A DNA stretch of 64,000 nt from Paenibacillus profundus (GCF_021369635.1 NZ_JAJNBZ010000005.1:62001-126000), one strand, 5' to 3'; positions 18,366 through 28,004 are shown, counted from the stretch's first letter. Translations and numbers: made by a program. The notes: a model not told the origin generated them from the sequence alone.

Positions 18366-18412
18366 AAAAACAACCTCCGGTTCCGCCGAAGCGGCAAGCC
18401 GAAGGTTGCTCT
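18366..18412 (-). terminator. Terminator after leuD
   Basis: On the minus strand CAACCTTCGG pairs with CCGGAGGTTG around an inner GCCG/CGGC hairpin, followed by TTTTTG. It starts about 18 bases past the leuD stop. Confidence 0.85.
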
Positions 18413-18429
18413 GTTTATGAGGGCATGAA

Positions 18430-19038
18430 TTATACAGGATAAGCGAGACGGTCAGCATGCTTTGCTTCATACGAAGCAATCGCGTCGCCATGCTTCAGCG
18501 TTAGGCCAATATCATCCAATCCTTGCAGAAGGAATTGACGGCGGTGCTCATCCAGATCGAAAGAGTACGACAATCCGTAATCATCCGTTATCGACTTGTT
18601 CTCCAAGTCGACATGAAGCTGATAACCTTCATACTGAGCCGTACGTTGGAACAATTCTTCCACCTGCTCTTCAGAAAGCTTCACTGGCAACACACTGTTT
18701 TTGAAGCAGTTGTTGTAGAAAATATCCGCAAAGGATGGCGCGATGACACAGCGGAAGCCGTAATCCAATATTGCCCACGGGGCATGTTCGCGTGAGGAGC
18801 CGCAGCCGAAGTTGGCGCGCGAGATAAGCACGCTTGCGCCTTGATAACGCGGCTTATTCAAATCAAATGACGGTATAACATTGCCTTGCTGGTCGAAGCG
18901 CCACTCGTAGAACAGAAACTGTCCGAAGCCGCTGCGTTCGATTCGTTTCAAAAATTGCTTTGGAATAATCGCATCCGTGTCTACGTTCACCCGATCGACA
19001 GGTGCGACGAGACCCGTTAATGTCGTAAATGATTGCAT
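18430..19038 (-). CDS. leuD: 3-isopropylmalate dehydratase, small subunit
   Basis: 202 residues, normal length. It is the swivel domain of isopropylmalate isomerase, which together with LeuC converts 2- to 3-isopropylmalate in leucine synthesis. It has the family motif [15 protein letters not shown] and the N-terminal [15 protein letters not shown]. It follows leuC by 15 bases with a good ribosome site (GGAGGAGG) before the ATG, and a strong terminator ends the two-gene operon. leuA and leuB are not in the window. Confidence 0.97.
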   Translation of the reverse strand: MQSFTTLTGLVAPVDRVNVDTDAIIPKQFLKRIERSGFGQFLFYEWRFDQQGNVIPSFDLNKPRYQGASVLISRANFGCGSSREHAPWAILDYGFRCVIAPSFADIFYNNCFKNSVLPVKLSEEQVEELFQRTAQYEGYQLHVDLENKSITDDYGLSYSFDLDEHRRQFLLQGLDDIGLTLKHGDAIASYEAKHADRLAYPV

Positions 19039-19053
19039 GAGTCCGTCCTCCTC

Positions 19054-20478
19054 CTAGTTCAGCACTTCCGCTTTGAATTCCCAATTGCGCACATCAACGA
19101 AATGACCTTTTACGGCAGCGGCGACTGCCATTGCCGGCGATACGAGATGCGTGCGTCCGCCGCGGCCTTGGCGACCTTCGAAGTTCCGGTTCGACGTTGA
19201 AGCGCAGCGTTGACCTGGCTGGAGCACGTCAGGATTCATTGCCAAGCACATGCTGCAGCCCGCATCGCGCCATTCAAAGCCTGCATCCGTAAATATTTTG
19301 TCCAGACCTTCCGCTTCGGCTTGCAGCTTGACTCGGCCAGAGCCAGGAACGACAATCGCCGTTACGCTGTCACTCACCTTATACCCTTTGGCCACTTCAG
19401 CCGCAGCGCGCAAATCTTCAATCCGTCCGTTCGTGCAGGAACCGATAAAGACATAGTCGACTGCAATATCCGTTATGCGTGTGCCTGGTGTCAAATCCAT
19501 ATATTCTAAAGCTTTCTCTGCAGCTTTTCGTTCATTTTCCGTCGCAAAGTCAGCCGGGTTCGGCACCGACGCCGTAATATTCGTTCCCATACCTGGGCTC
19601 GTTCCCCAAGTGACTTGCGGAATTAAGCTATCCATATCGATGTCAACAACACAGTCGTAAGACGCTCCTTCATCTGTAGCCAACTGGTTCCATTGCTCGA
19701 CCGCAGCATCGTACGCCGCGTCTTGCGGCACATATTGACGTCCGCGCAAGTAGTTGAACGTCGTCTCGTCAGGAGCGATCAGCCCTGCACGAGCGCCGGC
19801 TTCAATTGACATGTTACATACCGTCATGCGCTCTTCCATCGACAGCTCGCGAATCGCTTCACCGGTATATTCAATCACATAACCTGTTGCAAAGTCAGTA
19901 CCATACTTGGCGATAAAAGCCAAAATCATATCTTTCGCGGTTACGCCTGGTTTGCGCTTGCCTACGAAGCGCACTTCCATAGTCTTGGACTTGGCTTGCT
20001 GCAGGCATTGGGTCGCAAGCACATGCTCCACTTCACTCGTACCGATTCCAAATGCAAGCGCGCCGAACGCGCCATGCGTAGATGTATGGCTGTCGCCGCA
20101 TACGATCGTCTTGCCCGGATGTGTCAATCCAAGCTCCGGTCCCATGACGTGAACAACCCCTTGGTCGATACTGTTCAGGTCGAACAAAGTAACTCCGAAT
20201 TCCGCACAGTTCTGCGACAACGTATCGATCTGCTGCTTTGAGATCGGATCCGAAATGTTGAACCGGTCTTTCGTCGGAACATTATGGTCCATTGTTGCAT
20301 AAGTCAAATCCGGGCGGCGAACTTTGCGGCCGCTCATGCGCAAACCTTCAAACGCTTGCGGTGATGTTACTTCGTGCACCAAGTGCAAATCAATATACAA
20401 AATGCTCGGTTTGCCTTCTTCTTGTACGATGACATGCTGATCCCAAATCTTCTCGTACATCGTTTTCTTTGTAGACAT
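19054..20478 (-). CDS. leuC: 3-isopropylmalate dehydratase, large subunit
   Basis: About 474 residues of the aconitase family. [19 protein letters not shown], the cluster-ligating cysteine in [14 protein letters not shown], and CSMCLAMN supply the 4Fe-4S ligands. The enzyme isomerises 2-isopropylmalate in leucine synthesis with LeuD. The ATG at 20478 is preferred because GAGGTGAGG lies just before it; a GTG three codons upstream is also open. The gene is divergent from a LysR-type regulator, and a T-N11-A palindrome lies in the shared region, so it may be controlled by that regulator. Confidence 0.97.
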   Translation of the reverse strand: MSTKKTMYEKIWDQHVIVQEEGKPSILYIDLHLVHEVTSPQAFEGLRMSGRKVRRPDLTYATMDHNVPTKDRFNISDPISKQQIDTLSQNCAEFGVTLFDLNSIDQGVVHVMGPELGLTHPGKTIVCGDSHTSTHGAFGALAFGIGTSEVEHVLATQCLQQAKSKTMEVRFVGKRKPGVTAKDMILAFIAKYGTDFATGYVIEYTGEAIRELSMEERMTVCNMSIEAGARAGLIAPDETTFNYLRGRQYVPQDAAYDAAVEQWNQLATDEGASYDCVVDIDMDSLIPQVTWGTSPGMGTNITASVPNPADFATENERKAAEKALEYMDLTPGTRITDIAVDYVFIGSCTNGRIEDLRAAAEVAKGYKVSDSVTAIVVPGSGRVKLQAEAEGLDKIFTDAGFEWRDAGCSMCLAMNPDVLQPGQRCASTSNRNFEGRQGRGGRTHLVSPAMAVAAAVKGHFVDVRNWEFKAEVLN

Positions 20479-20571
20479 TTGCCTCACCTCATCGGTTGTT
20501 TCCTCTATCTCTTTGCAAACAATATAGCATTTCCTTCTTCATTGTTCCAAGATATAATAACTATAATGATA

Positions 20572-20586
20572 ATAGGTTGAACCTAT
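20572..20586. promoter_or_regulatory. LysR-type operator (T-N11-A palindrome)
   Basis: ATAGGTTGAACCTAT has perfect 7-bp arms around one base and fits the T-N11-A rule for LysR-type regulators. It lies between leuC and the lysR-type gene, 30 bases before the regulator start, so autoregulation and control of leuCD are both plausible. Confidence 0.6.
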
Positions 20587-20615
20587 AACCTTATTAAGGA
20601 GGCTCATACAATCCG

Positions 20616-21557
20616 ATGGAATTCCGCCAGCTCCAATATGCCGTCCAAATCGCCCAAGAGCGAAATTTCTCCCGAGCAGCAGAGAAGCTGCATATCGCCC
20701 AGCCTTCTTTGAGCCAGCAGTTGTCCAAGCTAGAGAAGGAAATCGGCGTGCTGTTGTTCCAACGTACGACGAACTCTGTGGAGCTGACGCATGCCGGAGA
20801 AGTGTTTGTTGATCGTGCGCAAAAAATAATGGATGCCATGGAACAGTTGAAAAGTGAAATGTCCGACATCAGCCAGACTAAAAAAGGAAAGGTCGTCATT
20901 GGCACGATGCCGATTACCGGTTCACATATTCTCCCGCACGTTCTGCCGCAATTTCATTTGCGATACCCGGAAATCAATCTGATGCTCGTCGAAGATACCT
21001 CCACTTCGAATCTGGAACGAATGACGGCCCAAGGCAAGAACGACCTGTGCCTCTTGTCCCTTCCGCTTACGGATGCATCATTAACGTATGAACCCATCGT
21101 TGAGGAAGAGATCTTGCTTGCTGTACCGAGTCAGCATCCCTTAGCCCACCAGGCCACGCATGCGAGGCGGAAGCTGCAGGAAGTCGCGATGGAGGAGCTG
21201 CGGGAAGAGCCATTCATTCTATTGAAACGTGGTCAAGGCTTCCGGCAAATTACACTCGATCTGTGCAAAAAAGCGGGCTTTACTCCTAACGTCGTCTTCG
21301 AGAGCAGCAATATCGAAACAGTACAGTCACTGGTGGCAGCAGGCATGGGTGTTGCCTTGGTGCCCTCATTTATCGCCACGGCGCCGCGGAGCGAATTCGT
21401 GCCTGTCTATGTTCCGCTTGCAGGCCGCCCCGCAAGGACACTTGTCATCGCCTATCGGGAAGGACGGTATATGTCCAATGCCGCGGAAGCATTTATGCAG
21501 ACATTGAAAGACACCGTGGCGGCACGCTTCGGCAGTCGCGCACGCGTGAGTGAATAG
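20616..21557 (+). CDS. LysR-family transcriptional regulator divergent from leuCD
   Basis: 313 residues. The N-terminal winged helix-turn-helix (MEFRQLQYAVQIAQERNFSRAAEKLHIAQPS to about residue 60) is followed by a two-lobe periplasmic-binding-like effector domain (about 90-300). AGGAGG precedes the ATG by 13 bases, which is long, but no closer in-frame start exists. A T-N11-A palindrome overlaps its upstream region. The divergent arrangement with leuCD suggests it controls leucine synthesis, although the effector is unknown. It converges on the GH3 gene, and the two stop codons share one palindrome. Confidence 0.92.
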   Translation: MEFRQLQYAVQIAQERNFSRAAEKLHIAQPSLSQQLSKLEKEIGVLLFQRTTNSVELTHAGEVFVDRAQKIMDAMEQLKSEMSDISQTKKGKVVIGTMPITGSHILPHVLPQFHLRYPEINLMLVEDTSTSNLERMTAQGKNDLCLLSLPLTDASLTYEPIVEEEILLAVPSQHPLAHQATHARRKLQEVAMEELREEPFILLKRGQGFRQITLDLCKKAGFTPNVVFESSNIETVQSLVAAGMGVALVPSFIATAPRSEFVPVYVPLAGRPARTLVIAYREGRYMSNAAEAFMQTLKDTVAARFGSRARVSE

Positions 21558-21575
21558 GGAGCGCACCCTATTCAC
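21550..21575. terminator. Palindrome shared by two convergent stop codons
   Basis: GTGAATAGGG and CCCTATTCAC form a perfect 10-bp stem with a 6-base loop. Each arm holds a TAG stop, one for the LysR gene and one for the GH3 gene. No T run follows on either strand, so termination would be weak, or the hairpin acts as a block to read-through. Confidence 0.5.
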
Positions 21576-23442
21576 TCCCCCTTTCAGGCAGTTCCACCGG
21601 CAGCTTGCCCTGTGGCAGCTTGTCGTGAAACAAAGCACTCGCGCCTGCCCTTACGTTACTGTCTGCAGCACCATATATCGCGAATCCGAGAGGCGCATTG
21701 GACAGTGTCACGATATCATATGGCGTACCCGCCGCGATGACAGCAGCAGGCTTCTTGTTGTCTAGAGCTAGCTTTAGTGCCGCTTTCAACTTACTTGTTG
21801 CTTTCGGTTGCAAATAAATATCTCGCGTGACAAATAGGACGGCATCACTCGATTGCACTGCTGGCGCCAGCTTGTCATCCGACAGGAGCAGACCGTGGCA
21901 AGCCAGCTTCCCCGTCCCTTTATACAGTGATGTTGCCGTATCTTCAATCGCACGACGGACTTGTCCAAGGCTGCGCTCGTCATGCCCGATCACGGTAATC
22001 ACTTTCATATGTCGTTGGATGAAAGCTTGATTGCGGTACGTATCCAGCTTCGTCCCCCATGGAGTGAGCGCCTGTGAAGCAATGCGATCGGCAAGCTGAT
22101 GGGATTGATCGGACGAGAGAAATTGTTCCGCTAGCTTAATTGCTTCCTCTGTTTCTATCGATTGCTTCCGCTGCTGACCTATGACACCATACTTCAGCTT
22201 GATGCGCAAAATCCGGCGCACACTCTCATCAATCCGCTCCGCTGATATTTTCCCTTCGTCCATAGCTTTGCGTATTCCTTCGACAGCTGCACTCGGCTGC
22301 GGCGGCATTAGCAGCACGTCCGCTCCCGCCTGCAGCGCCAGCACCGCCGCTTCAGCACTGCCGAAATGATCGGAGATCGCCTTCATATTGAGCGCATCCG
22401 TAACGATAGCCCCTTGAAAATTCATCTTGTCACGCAAAATGCCAGTCAAAATGCGCGGGGATAAAGTTGCGGGCAGCGTAATCTGACTTCCGTCTTTCTT
22501 CGAGCGGACGGCGGACGGCTCTAGCTGCGGCGCTTGAATGTGCGCGCTCATAACCATATCGGCTCCAGCTTCAATGGCAGCGCGAAACGGAACCCATTCC
22601 ACTTGCTCGAAACGCTCTTCTGCAAAAGAAAGCTTAGGCAAGCCGACATGTGAGTCGGTTGCCGTATCCCCGTGGCCTGGGAAATGCTTGACGACCGCAG
22701 GCATTCCGCTCTGATGCATACCGGAAATAAACGACTGCACATACGCTGCCACTGCTGTCGGATCAGAGCCGAAGGAGCGGAGTCCGATGACCGGATTGTT
22801 CGCGTTGTTGTTCACATCCGCGACCGGAGCGAAATTGAGATTGAATTCCAGCTTCTCCAACGTCTCGCTAATCTGATTGGCCGTCTCAGCCGCCAAGGCG
22901 GTGTCACCAGATGCGGCAATCGCCATATTTCCATTTCCATCATTGGCAAAAGACAGGCGAGTAACTGAGCCGCCTTCTTCATCAACGCCAATCCACATCG
23001 GGATGCGCGCCGTATGCTGCAGCTCACGGTTCTGCGTTATCGTCTGCCGCACATCTGGCAGGTCCCTGCGGAATAAGACTACCCCTCCGGGCTGGAGCTC
23101 CTTTAGCCCAGCTATAGCGGATTCACCCGGTTTTTCTCCTTCTAGCGCATCCAAATCGACAATGAACAGTTGGCTGATGCGTTCATTCAATGACATCCGG
23201 GCTAGCCGTTCATTCACCTGTATCTCTATTTCTGACGGCTTGTTCTCGTAGTCTGACGATGTGGTTCCGTTAGATGCAGAGGAAGCCGCCTCATTATCGC
23301 TGCCCTTATGCAGCGATTCCGCCCCCCGCCAGTCCCTGAGCCATGCAGCTCCCAGCACGAACAGAACCAAGACAGCAAGCACACCCCATTTCTGCCGCCG
23401 CTTCCCATGCCTCCTGTGACGATCTGATCTAGACCTCATCAT
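21568..23442 (-). CDS. Glycoside hydrolase family 3, beta-N-acetylglucosaminidase-like
   Basis: 624 residues. One N-terminal membrane segment (WGVLAVLVLFVLGAAWL) anchors or exports it. The GH3 barrel spans about 80-410. KHFPGHGDTATDSHVGLP carries the His-Asp dyad typical of NagZ-type enzymes, and IVTDALNMKAI carries the nucleophile aspartate. Homologues such as B. subtilis NagZ (YbbD) remove GlcNAc from muropeptides during wall recycling. A second alpha/beta domain follows, as in long Firmicute forms. Its ATG overlaps the stop of the upstream mtnU gene (TAATG), so translation is coupled even though the functions look unrelated. Confidence 0.9.
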   Translation of the reverse strand: MMRSRSDRHRRHGKRRQKWGVLAVLVLFVLGAAWLRDWRGAESLHKGSDNEAASSASNGTTSSDYENKPSEIEIQVNERLARMSLNERISQLFIVDLDALEGEKPGESAIAGLKELQPGGVVLFRRDLPDVRQTITQNRELQHTARIPMWIGVDEEGGSVTRLSFANDGNGNMAIAASGDTALAAETANQISETLEKLEFNLNFAPVADVNNNANNPVIGLRSFGSDPTAVAAYVQSFISGMHQSGMPAVVKHFPGHGDTATDSHVGLPKLSFAEERFEQVEWVPFRAAIEAGADMVMSAHIQAPQLEPSAVRSKKDGSQITLPATLSPRILTGILRDKMNFQGAIVTDALNMKAISDHFGSAEAAVLALQAGADVLLMPPQPSAAVEGIRKAMDEGKISAERIDESVRRILRIKLKYGVIGQQRKQSIETEEAIKLAEQFLSSDQSHQLADRIASQALTPWGTKLDTYRNQAFIQRHMKVITVIGHDERSLGQVRRAIEDTATSLYKGTGKLACHGLLLSDDKLAPAVQSSDAVLFVTRDIYLQPKATSKLKAALKLALDNKKPAAVIAAGTPYDIVTLSNAPLGFAIYGAADSNVRAGASALFHDKLPQGKLPVELPERGSE

Positions 23443-24290
23443 TAGCTCGGCAATACGGCAGTATTAGGTCCGACAGCGCCATATAGCGTTTCTCTGCGAT
23501 CTTCAAACACCGGTATGCGTCCTCGAACCTCTTCTACTAAGGAGAGTTGGATGTGCGCTTGCACGAACGCTTCTTCCTCGCCGGCCCCGGCTAATGTTTC
23601 TCCCCAAGGATCTAGTATGACCGAGCTGCCGAAGAAGGAAGTCTCTTTGCCGTCCGCTCCCTTGCTGCTTCCCACCCGATTGCATGCCACCATATACATC
23701 TGGTTCTCAATCGAGCGCGCTGTCAGCAACGTCTGCCAGTGATGCAGTCGTGGATGAGGCCATTGTGCCGGAACGAATAATACCTCGACGCCTTGTAGAG
23801 CAAGCGTGCGCGTCAGCTCTGGAAAGCGGAGATCGTAGCAAATAATAACGCCGCAGCTTACCCCATCAAGCGTAAATTGCCCAAGCGCTTCTCCCGCAGT
23901 CAAGTAATGATGCTCATCCATCAAGCGGAAGAGATGGGTTTTGTCATACATCTTCACGATTTGACCTTGCCGATTCAGAACGTATACCCGATTGTATATC
24001 CGGTCCTGTTCGCGCACAGCTACCGAACCTCCGACGATATTGACTTGATATTGTGCGGCTAGGGCAGACAACATCTGTATCGTTTGTTCCCCTTGCTCGT
24101 CTGCCAATTCATGAATCCGTTCCAATGCGTATCCTGTATTCCACATTTCCGGAAGAACGATTACGTCTGGCTTATCCTCTTGCTCCATGACGGCCCGTAT
24201 TTTGTTCAAGACTTGCATTCGGTTGCGGTCTGGTTCACCTATGGCGATATCCATTTGAATGGCACATATTTTCCATTGTTCAGGCTTCAT
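23442..24290 (-). CDS. mtnU: Carbon-nitrogen hydrolase, omega-amidase of methionine salvage
   Basis: 282 residues of the nitrilase superfamily with the Glu-Lys-Cys triad: E in VLPEMWNTGY, K in YDKTHLF, C in IICYDLRFPE. Such omega-amidases hydrolyse 2-oxoglutaramate, the by-product when MtnE uses glutamine to make methionine. In B. subtilis mtnU lies beside mtnE; here it is divergent from a short secreted-protein gene that precedes mtnE. The ATG at 24290 is chosen because GAGGAG lies about ten bases upstream; the open frame extends 16 codons further without a ribosome site. The assignment rests on family plus neighbourhood. Confidence 0.85.
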   Translation of the reverse strand: MKPEQWKICAIQMDIAIGEPDRNRMQVLNKIRAVMEQEDKPDVIVLPEMWNTGYALERIHELADEQGEQTIQMLSALAAQYQVNIVGGSVAVREQDRIYNRVYVLNRQGQIVKMYDKTHLFRLMDEHHYLTAGEALGQFTLDGVSCGVIICYDLRFPELTRTLALQGVEVLFVPAQWPHPRLHHWQTLLTARSIENQMYMVACNRVGSSKGADGKETSFFGSSVILDPWGETLAGAGEEEAFVQAHIQLSLVEEVRGRIPVFEDRRETLYGAVGPNTAVLPS

Positions 24291-24465
24291 CTCTTTCTCT
24301 CTCCTCTGTGATGCATTCTGTATGAATCGATACTTCATTCAAAAATATACCTTATATTTTGCTTAACACTTTCTTCCATCATACCTTTTCATGGAATGGA
24401 GTCAAGCTGGGCAAAGTAAGGAAGCAATCGAAATGACGGCTTCAGCTTAGAAAGGAGTATTTCTT

Positions 24466-24966
24466 ATGCGTAATACACGAGACACATTGCGGTTATTTGT
24501 TCTCAGCCTCTTGATATTCTGTATGACAGTCCCCGGTATCGCATCCGTTGCTTCAGCTTGGGATCCGACCAGTGAAAAGGGTGACGCCGTTCCTCCACTT
24601 CAATTGTTTGATATGCAGCAAGAGCGGATCATTAAGACACTGCCGAACAGCGAAACGTATCAGACGGAAGCTAAAAAATGGCTTGGTTCCGTGAAAGGGT
24701 TAGCTCCGCAAATCACAATCGGGCACAAATGCGGTTATATTATCCGTGTCCCTTTGAAAGACCCGGCTCAAGTAAAGCTGCCGAAAGTCACTTTAGAGGT
24801 CAAGGACGTATTTTTAATCTATTGCCCAGATAAAGAACCGCTGCTCTTAATTTTCTCCACAGAGCGGAAGCCGTTTTTACTTCAATTCACCGCAGATGTA
24901 AAGCCGTTCATGCAGCAGTTGCTTACTCCGCAGTCTTCGGGCAACGTGAAAGAATCAAACGGTTGA
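24466..24966 (+). CDS. Secreted protein of unknown function
   Basis: 166 residues with a clear Sec signal peptide (hydrophobic LFVLSLLIFCMTVPGIASVASA) and no lipobox. The mature part of about 130 residues is small and beta-rich, with two cysteines (HKCGY and IYCPD) that could form a disulfide. AAAGGAG precedes the ATG. It lies alone between divergent mtnU and mtnE. I do not recognise the family, and nothing in the sequence points to methionine salvage. Confidence 0.75.
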   Translation: MRNTRDTLRLFVLSLLIFCMTVPGIASVASAWDPTSEKGDAVPPLQLFDMQQERIIKTLPNSETYQTEAKKWLGSVKGLAPQITIGHKCGYIIRVPLKDPAQVKLPKVTLEVKDVFLIYCPDKEPLLLIFSTERKPFLLQFTADVKPFMQQLLTPQSSGNVKESNG

Positions 24967-25100
24967 AATGCGCATTCTGACCTGGTAAATGGATGCCTAA
25001 GCAATAAAAAAGTGTACACTTCAGGTAAAACATGCTACGTTATCGTTAATATTTTAAATAACTACCTTTAACACGATAATGAGTTCTGGAGTAGATGACT

Positions 25101-26294
25101 ATGAATGAAGCAATACACCGTTCGCACCCCATCATCCCCGCCGAACGGATGAAGCAATTGCCGAAGCAATTTTTCGCCGATTTAGTGCAGCGTACGAATG
25201 CCCGGATTGCCGAAGGTCACGATGTAATTAACCTCGGACAAGGCAATCCGGATTTGCCGACTGCCCCGCATATCGTTGAAGCTCTCCAACAAGCGGCCGC
25301 TAACCCAGTATACCACCGTTATCCTCCGTTCAGTGGATTTCGCTTTCTCAAAGAAGCGGTTGCCTCACGCTATAAAGCCGACTACGATGTCGATTTAGAC
25401 CCTGATACGGAAGTAGCCGTTTTGTTCGGAGGCAAGACCGGTCTGGTAGAGATAAGTCAAATCTTATTGAACCCTGGTGACGCGTGTCTCGTGCCTGATC
25501 CAGGTTATCCTGATTATTGGTCCGGTGTCGCACTCGCTGGGGCGGAAATGGTCATGATGCCGCTTCTGAAGCAACATAACTTCCTGCCCGATTACGAATC
25601 GATCGGCGAGGAACAGTTACGTCGTGCGAAGCTGATGTTTCTGAACTACCCGAACAATCCAACATCCGCCATCGCGAGCTCTTCTTTTTATGAAGGAACG
25701 GTGCGCTTTGCCCAACGTCACGGCATAGTCGTTGCGAGTGATTTCGCATATGGTGCGATTGGTTTCGACGGTCACCGGCCGATTAGCTTTCTGGAGACAC
25801 CGGGAGCCAAAGAAGTTGGAATCGAGTTCTATACGATGTCGAAGACCTATAATATGGCGGGCTGGAGAGTAGCCTTTGCCGTCGGCAACCGTGAAATTAT
25901 ACGCCTAATCAATCTTATGCAGGATCATATGTACGTCAGCTTGTTCGGCGCGGTACAAGCTGCAGCGGCAGCTGCTCTAACCGGGCCGCAAGATTCGGTG
26001 CGCGAGCTATGCGCTATATATGAACGGAGGCGCAATACATTCTTCGAGGCGCTGCACCAGATCGGCTGGCAGGTGACTCCGCCTGCAGGTTCATTTTTCG
26101 CTTGGCTTCCCGTGCCGAAGCCATATACTTCCACGGCGTTTGCGGATCTGCTGCTGGAGAAAGCTAATGTAGTCGTCGCACCAGGCATTGGCTTCGGTGA
26201 ACATGGAGAAGGTTATGTCCGTGTCGGGCTGCTAGCTCCTGAGACTCGTCTGCGTGAAGCGGCCGAACGCATCGGACAGCTTGCTCTATTTTGA
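25101..26294 (+). CDS. mtnE: Methionine-salvage aminotransferase
   Basis: About 397 residues, class I/II PLP aminotransferase. The PLP lysine is in MSKTYNMAGWR, with FLNYPNNPTSA, the substrate-binding arginine in GYVRVGLL, and a long MtnE-like match (INLGQGNPDLPT, VVVAPGIGFGEHGEGYVRVG). MtnE converts 4-methylthio-2-oxobutanoate to methionine, the last step of methylthioadenosine recycling. The second ATG (25101) has GGAG nine bases upstream and is preferred over 25095. No SAM riboswitch is visible in the 130 bases before it, unlike B. subtilis mtn operons. It is followed by a Pro T-box and proBAC. Confidence 0.9.
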   Translation: MNEAIHRSHPIIPAERMKQLPKQFFADLVQRTNARIAEGHDVINLGQGNPDLPTAPHIVEALQQAAANPVYHRYPPFSGFRFLKEAVASRYKADYDVDLDPDTEVAVLFGGKTGLVEISQILLNPGDACLVPDPGYPDYWSGVALAGAEMVMMPLLKQHNFLPDYESIGEEQLRRAKLMFLNYPNNPTSAIASSSFYEGTVRFAQRHGIVVASDFAYGAIGFDGHRPISFLETPGAKEVGIEFYTMSKTYNMAGWRVAFAVGNREIIRLINLMQDHMYVSLFGAVQAAAAAALTGPQDSVRELCAIYERRRNTFFEALHQIGWQVTPPAGSFFAWLPVPKPYTSTAFADLLLEKANVVVAPGIGFGEHGEGYVRVGLLAPETRLREAAERIGQLALF

Positions 26295-26378
26295 ACGATT
26301 CTGTAAGCTTGAAGCTTAATAATACTGTTCTGTCTGAATACTACTGTCTAATTATTCGCAAACCGGGAATAGAGCTTC

Positions 26379-26408
26379 TTTACATCACTTGGAATCACAT
26401 GGTATTCT
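26379..26408 (+). promoter_or_regulatory. Candidate promoter of the proBAC-mtnWXB operon
   Basis: TTTACA (26379-26384) and TATTCT (26403-26408) are separated by 18 bases, placing a transcription start near 26415, about 40 bases before the T-box stem I. Confidence 0.5.
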
Positions 26409-26454
26409 ATTCATAACATTTATCGCTTTGCGGCGATACCAGGAGTAAGAATAT

Positions 26455-26766
26455 ATTAACGTGATGACAGGACCAGTATGTAATGTTAGTCGCGCCCAGA
26501 GAGCGGATTGCCGTAGGCTGTGAGCACCGCCGTGTAGCCGTTACAGAACCTATCCTTGAGCGGTCAGTATAAGCGCATTGTCGCAAAGCTGAACGGACGC
26601 CTCCGTTACGGGCATTCAAGTGGGATGATTAGCTTGCTGAATAATTTGACTCGGCGTCTGCTTCTATACATGATGCGATGCGGACAAAGCTTCGGCAGTT
26701 GATCTCAATGAAGGTGGTACCGCGGAAGAACGACTTTCGTCCTTTATAGGACGAGAGTCTTTTTTG
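26455..26766 (+). promoter_or_regulatory. T-box leader, proline-specific, upstream of proB
   Basis: The conserved T-box sequence AAGGTGGTACCGCGG lies at 26711-26725, and a Rho-independent terminator (GACTTTCGTCC/GGACGAGAGTC, then TTTTTT) at 26732-26766. Stem I has AGAGAGCGG and the specifier-loop pattern GAA-CCT-A, with the CCT proline codon at 26549-26551. Uncharged tRNA-Pro would bind and prevent termination, so the operon switches on when proline is scarce. Specificity is read from the codon and agrees with the proB gene downstream. Confidence 0.9.
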
Positions 26767-26871
26767 TTACACTCCCTCTTCCACAGCAGCGCGTTCGGGC
26801 GGTAGAACGGAAAATAATCCTCCTGCCATGGCGCTCCAAAATATAGGCCAATGTAAATATTCAGGCGGAAA

Positions 26872-27990
26872 GTGATGGTTATGGTACAAAATCAGCGCAT
26901 TGTAGTCAAAATTGGAAGCAGTTCACTTACCTCGGATCAAGGCGGTTTAAAACGAGAGCACATTTCATTCTATGTCCGGGAACTTTTTTCTCTTATCGAG
27001 CGAGGGGCGCAAGTCGTACTTGTCACGTCTGGTGCGGTTGCGGCAGGATTTCGGCATATCGGCTACCCCAGCAGGCCGAAGCTTCTGCACGAAGGGCAAG
27101 CGGCAGCTGCCGTCGGACAGGCGCTTTTAATGCAAGCTTATCAGGAGCAATTTCAGCAGTTTGGTATCCCCGTTGCGCAAATCTTATTGACTCGTACCGA
27201 CTTCGCGAGCCGGAAACGCGGACATAATGCTCACATGACGATGGAAGAGCTGTTGAAGCAACAGGTTGTTCCGATTATTAACGAAAACGATACCGTTGCG
27301 GTCGAAGAATTGAAGTTCGGTGATAACGACAGCTTGTCTGCACTCGTGGCCAATCTGGTGCATGCGGACCGTCTCGTCATCGTGACGGATACCGACGGCT
27401 TGTATACTGCTGACCCGCGGCGCGATCCGAGCGCAACACGATTTGAGCGCGTTGAACAAATCAATGATGAAATATACGCTTTCGCAGGCGGGGCGGGATC
27501 ATCCGTCGGAACTGGCGGAATGCGTTCAAAGCTAGATGCGGCCCGCATCGCAATGCGTGGCGGAGTGCCTGCATTCGTCGGCAAGGTCAGCGAAGCGGGC
27601 GACCTGCTTCAAGCCGTACAAGGACACGGTAAAGGCACGTATTTCGATACGCATCTGCATGCGCTCCCAATGAAGAAGCAATGGCTTGGGTTCCATTCCA
27701 CTCCCGATGGCCGCATCTTCGTCGACGCCGGTGCGGCGCATGCCTTGATTGACAACGGCTCCAGCCTGCTTCCTGCCGGCATCCGTGAGGTCGAAGGCGA
27801 GTTCCATCAGGGTGATGTGGTCGAAGTAATCGGACCAGATGATCGACTCATCGGAAGAGGAATCGTCAATTATGATGCATCGCAGCTGCGGACTGCTGCA
27901 GGCTGGTCAAGCGAAGAAGTATTGAAACGAATTGAGGTGCCTCGCATCGAGGTCATACACCGAGATGAATGGGTAACTTTACGATCATAA
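26872..27990 (+). CDS. proB: Glutamate 5-kinase
   Basis: 372 residues. The amino acid kinase domain has VVKIGSSSLT, TSGAVAAG, NENDTVAVEELKFGDND and VIVTDTDGLYT. A C-terminal PUA domain (from about residue 275, VDAGAAHALIDNGSSLLPAGI) gives the full two-domain form. The enzyme makes gamma-glutamyl phosphate, the first step of proline synthesis, and is usually inhibited by proline. Possible starts are GTG 26872, ATG 26875 and ATG 26881; the last matches the usual N-terminus best. It is the first gene after the Pro T-box and 14 bases before proA. Confidence 0.96.
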   Translation: MMVMVQNQRIVVKIGSSSLTSDQGGLKREHISFYVRELFSLIERGAQVVLVTSGAVAAGFRHIGYPSRPKLLHEGQAAAAVGQALLMQAYQEQFQQFGIPVAQILLTRTDFASRKRGHNAHMTMEELLKQQVVPIINENDTVAVEELKFGDNDSLSALVANLVHADRLVIVTDTDGLYTADPRRDPSATRFERVEQINDEIYAFAGGAGSSVGTGGMRSKLDAARIAMRGGVPAFVGKVSEAGDLLQAVQGHGKGTYFDTHLHALPMKKQWLGFHSTPDGRIFVDAGAAHALIDNGSSLLPAGIREVEGEFHQGDVVEVIGPDDRLIGRGIVNYDASQLRTAAGWSSEEVLKRIEVPRIEVIHRDEWVTLRS

Positions 27991-28004
27991 AGGAGGAATA
28001 CGGG

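Noticed and set aside
24967-25100. SAM riboswitch before mtnE
   Set aside because: The gap is only about 130 bases and lacks the S-box core; only small palindromes are present.
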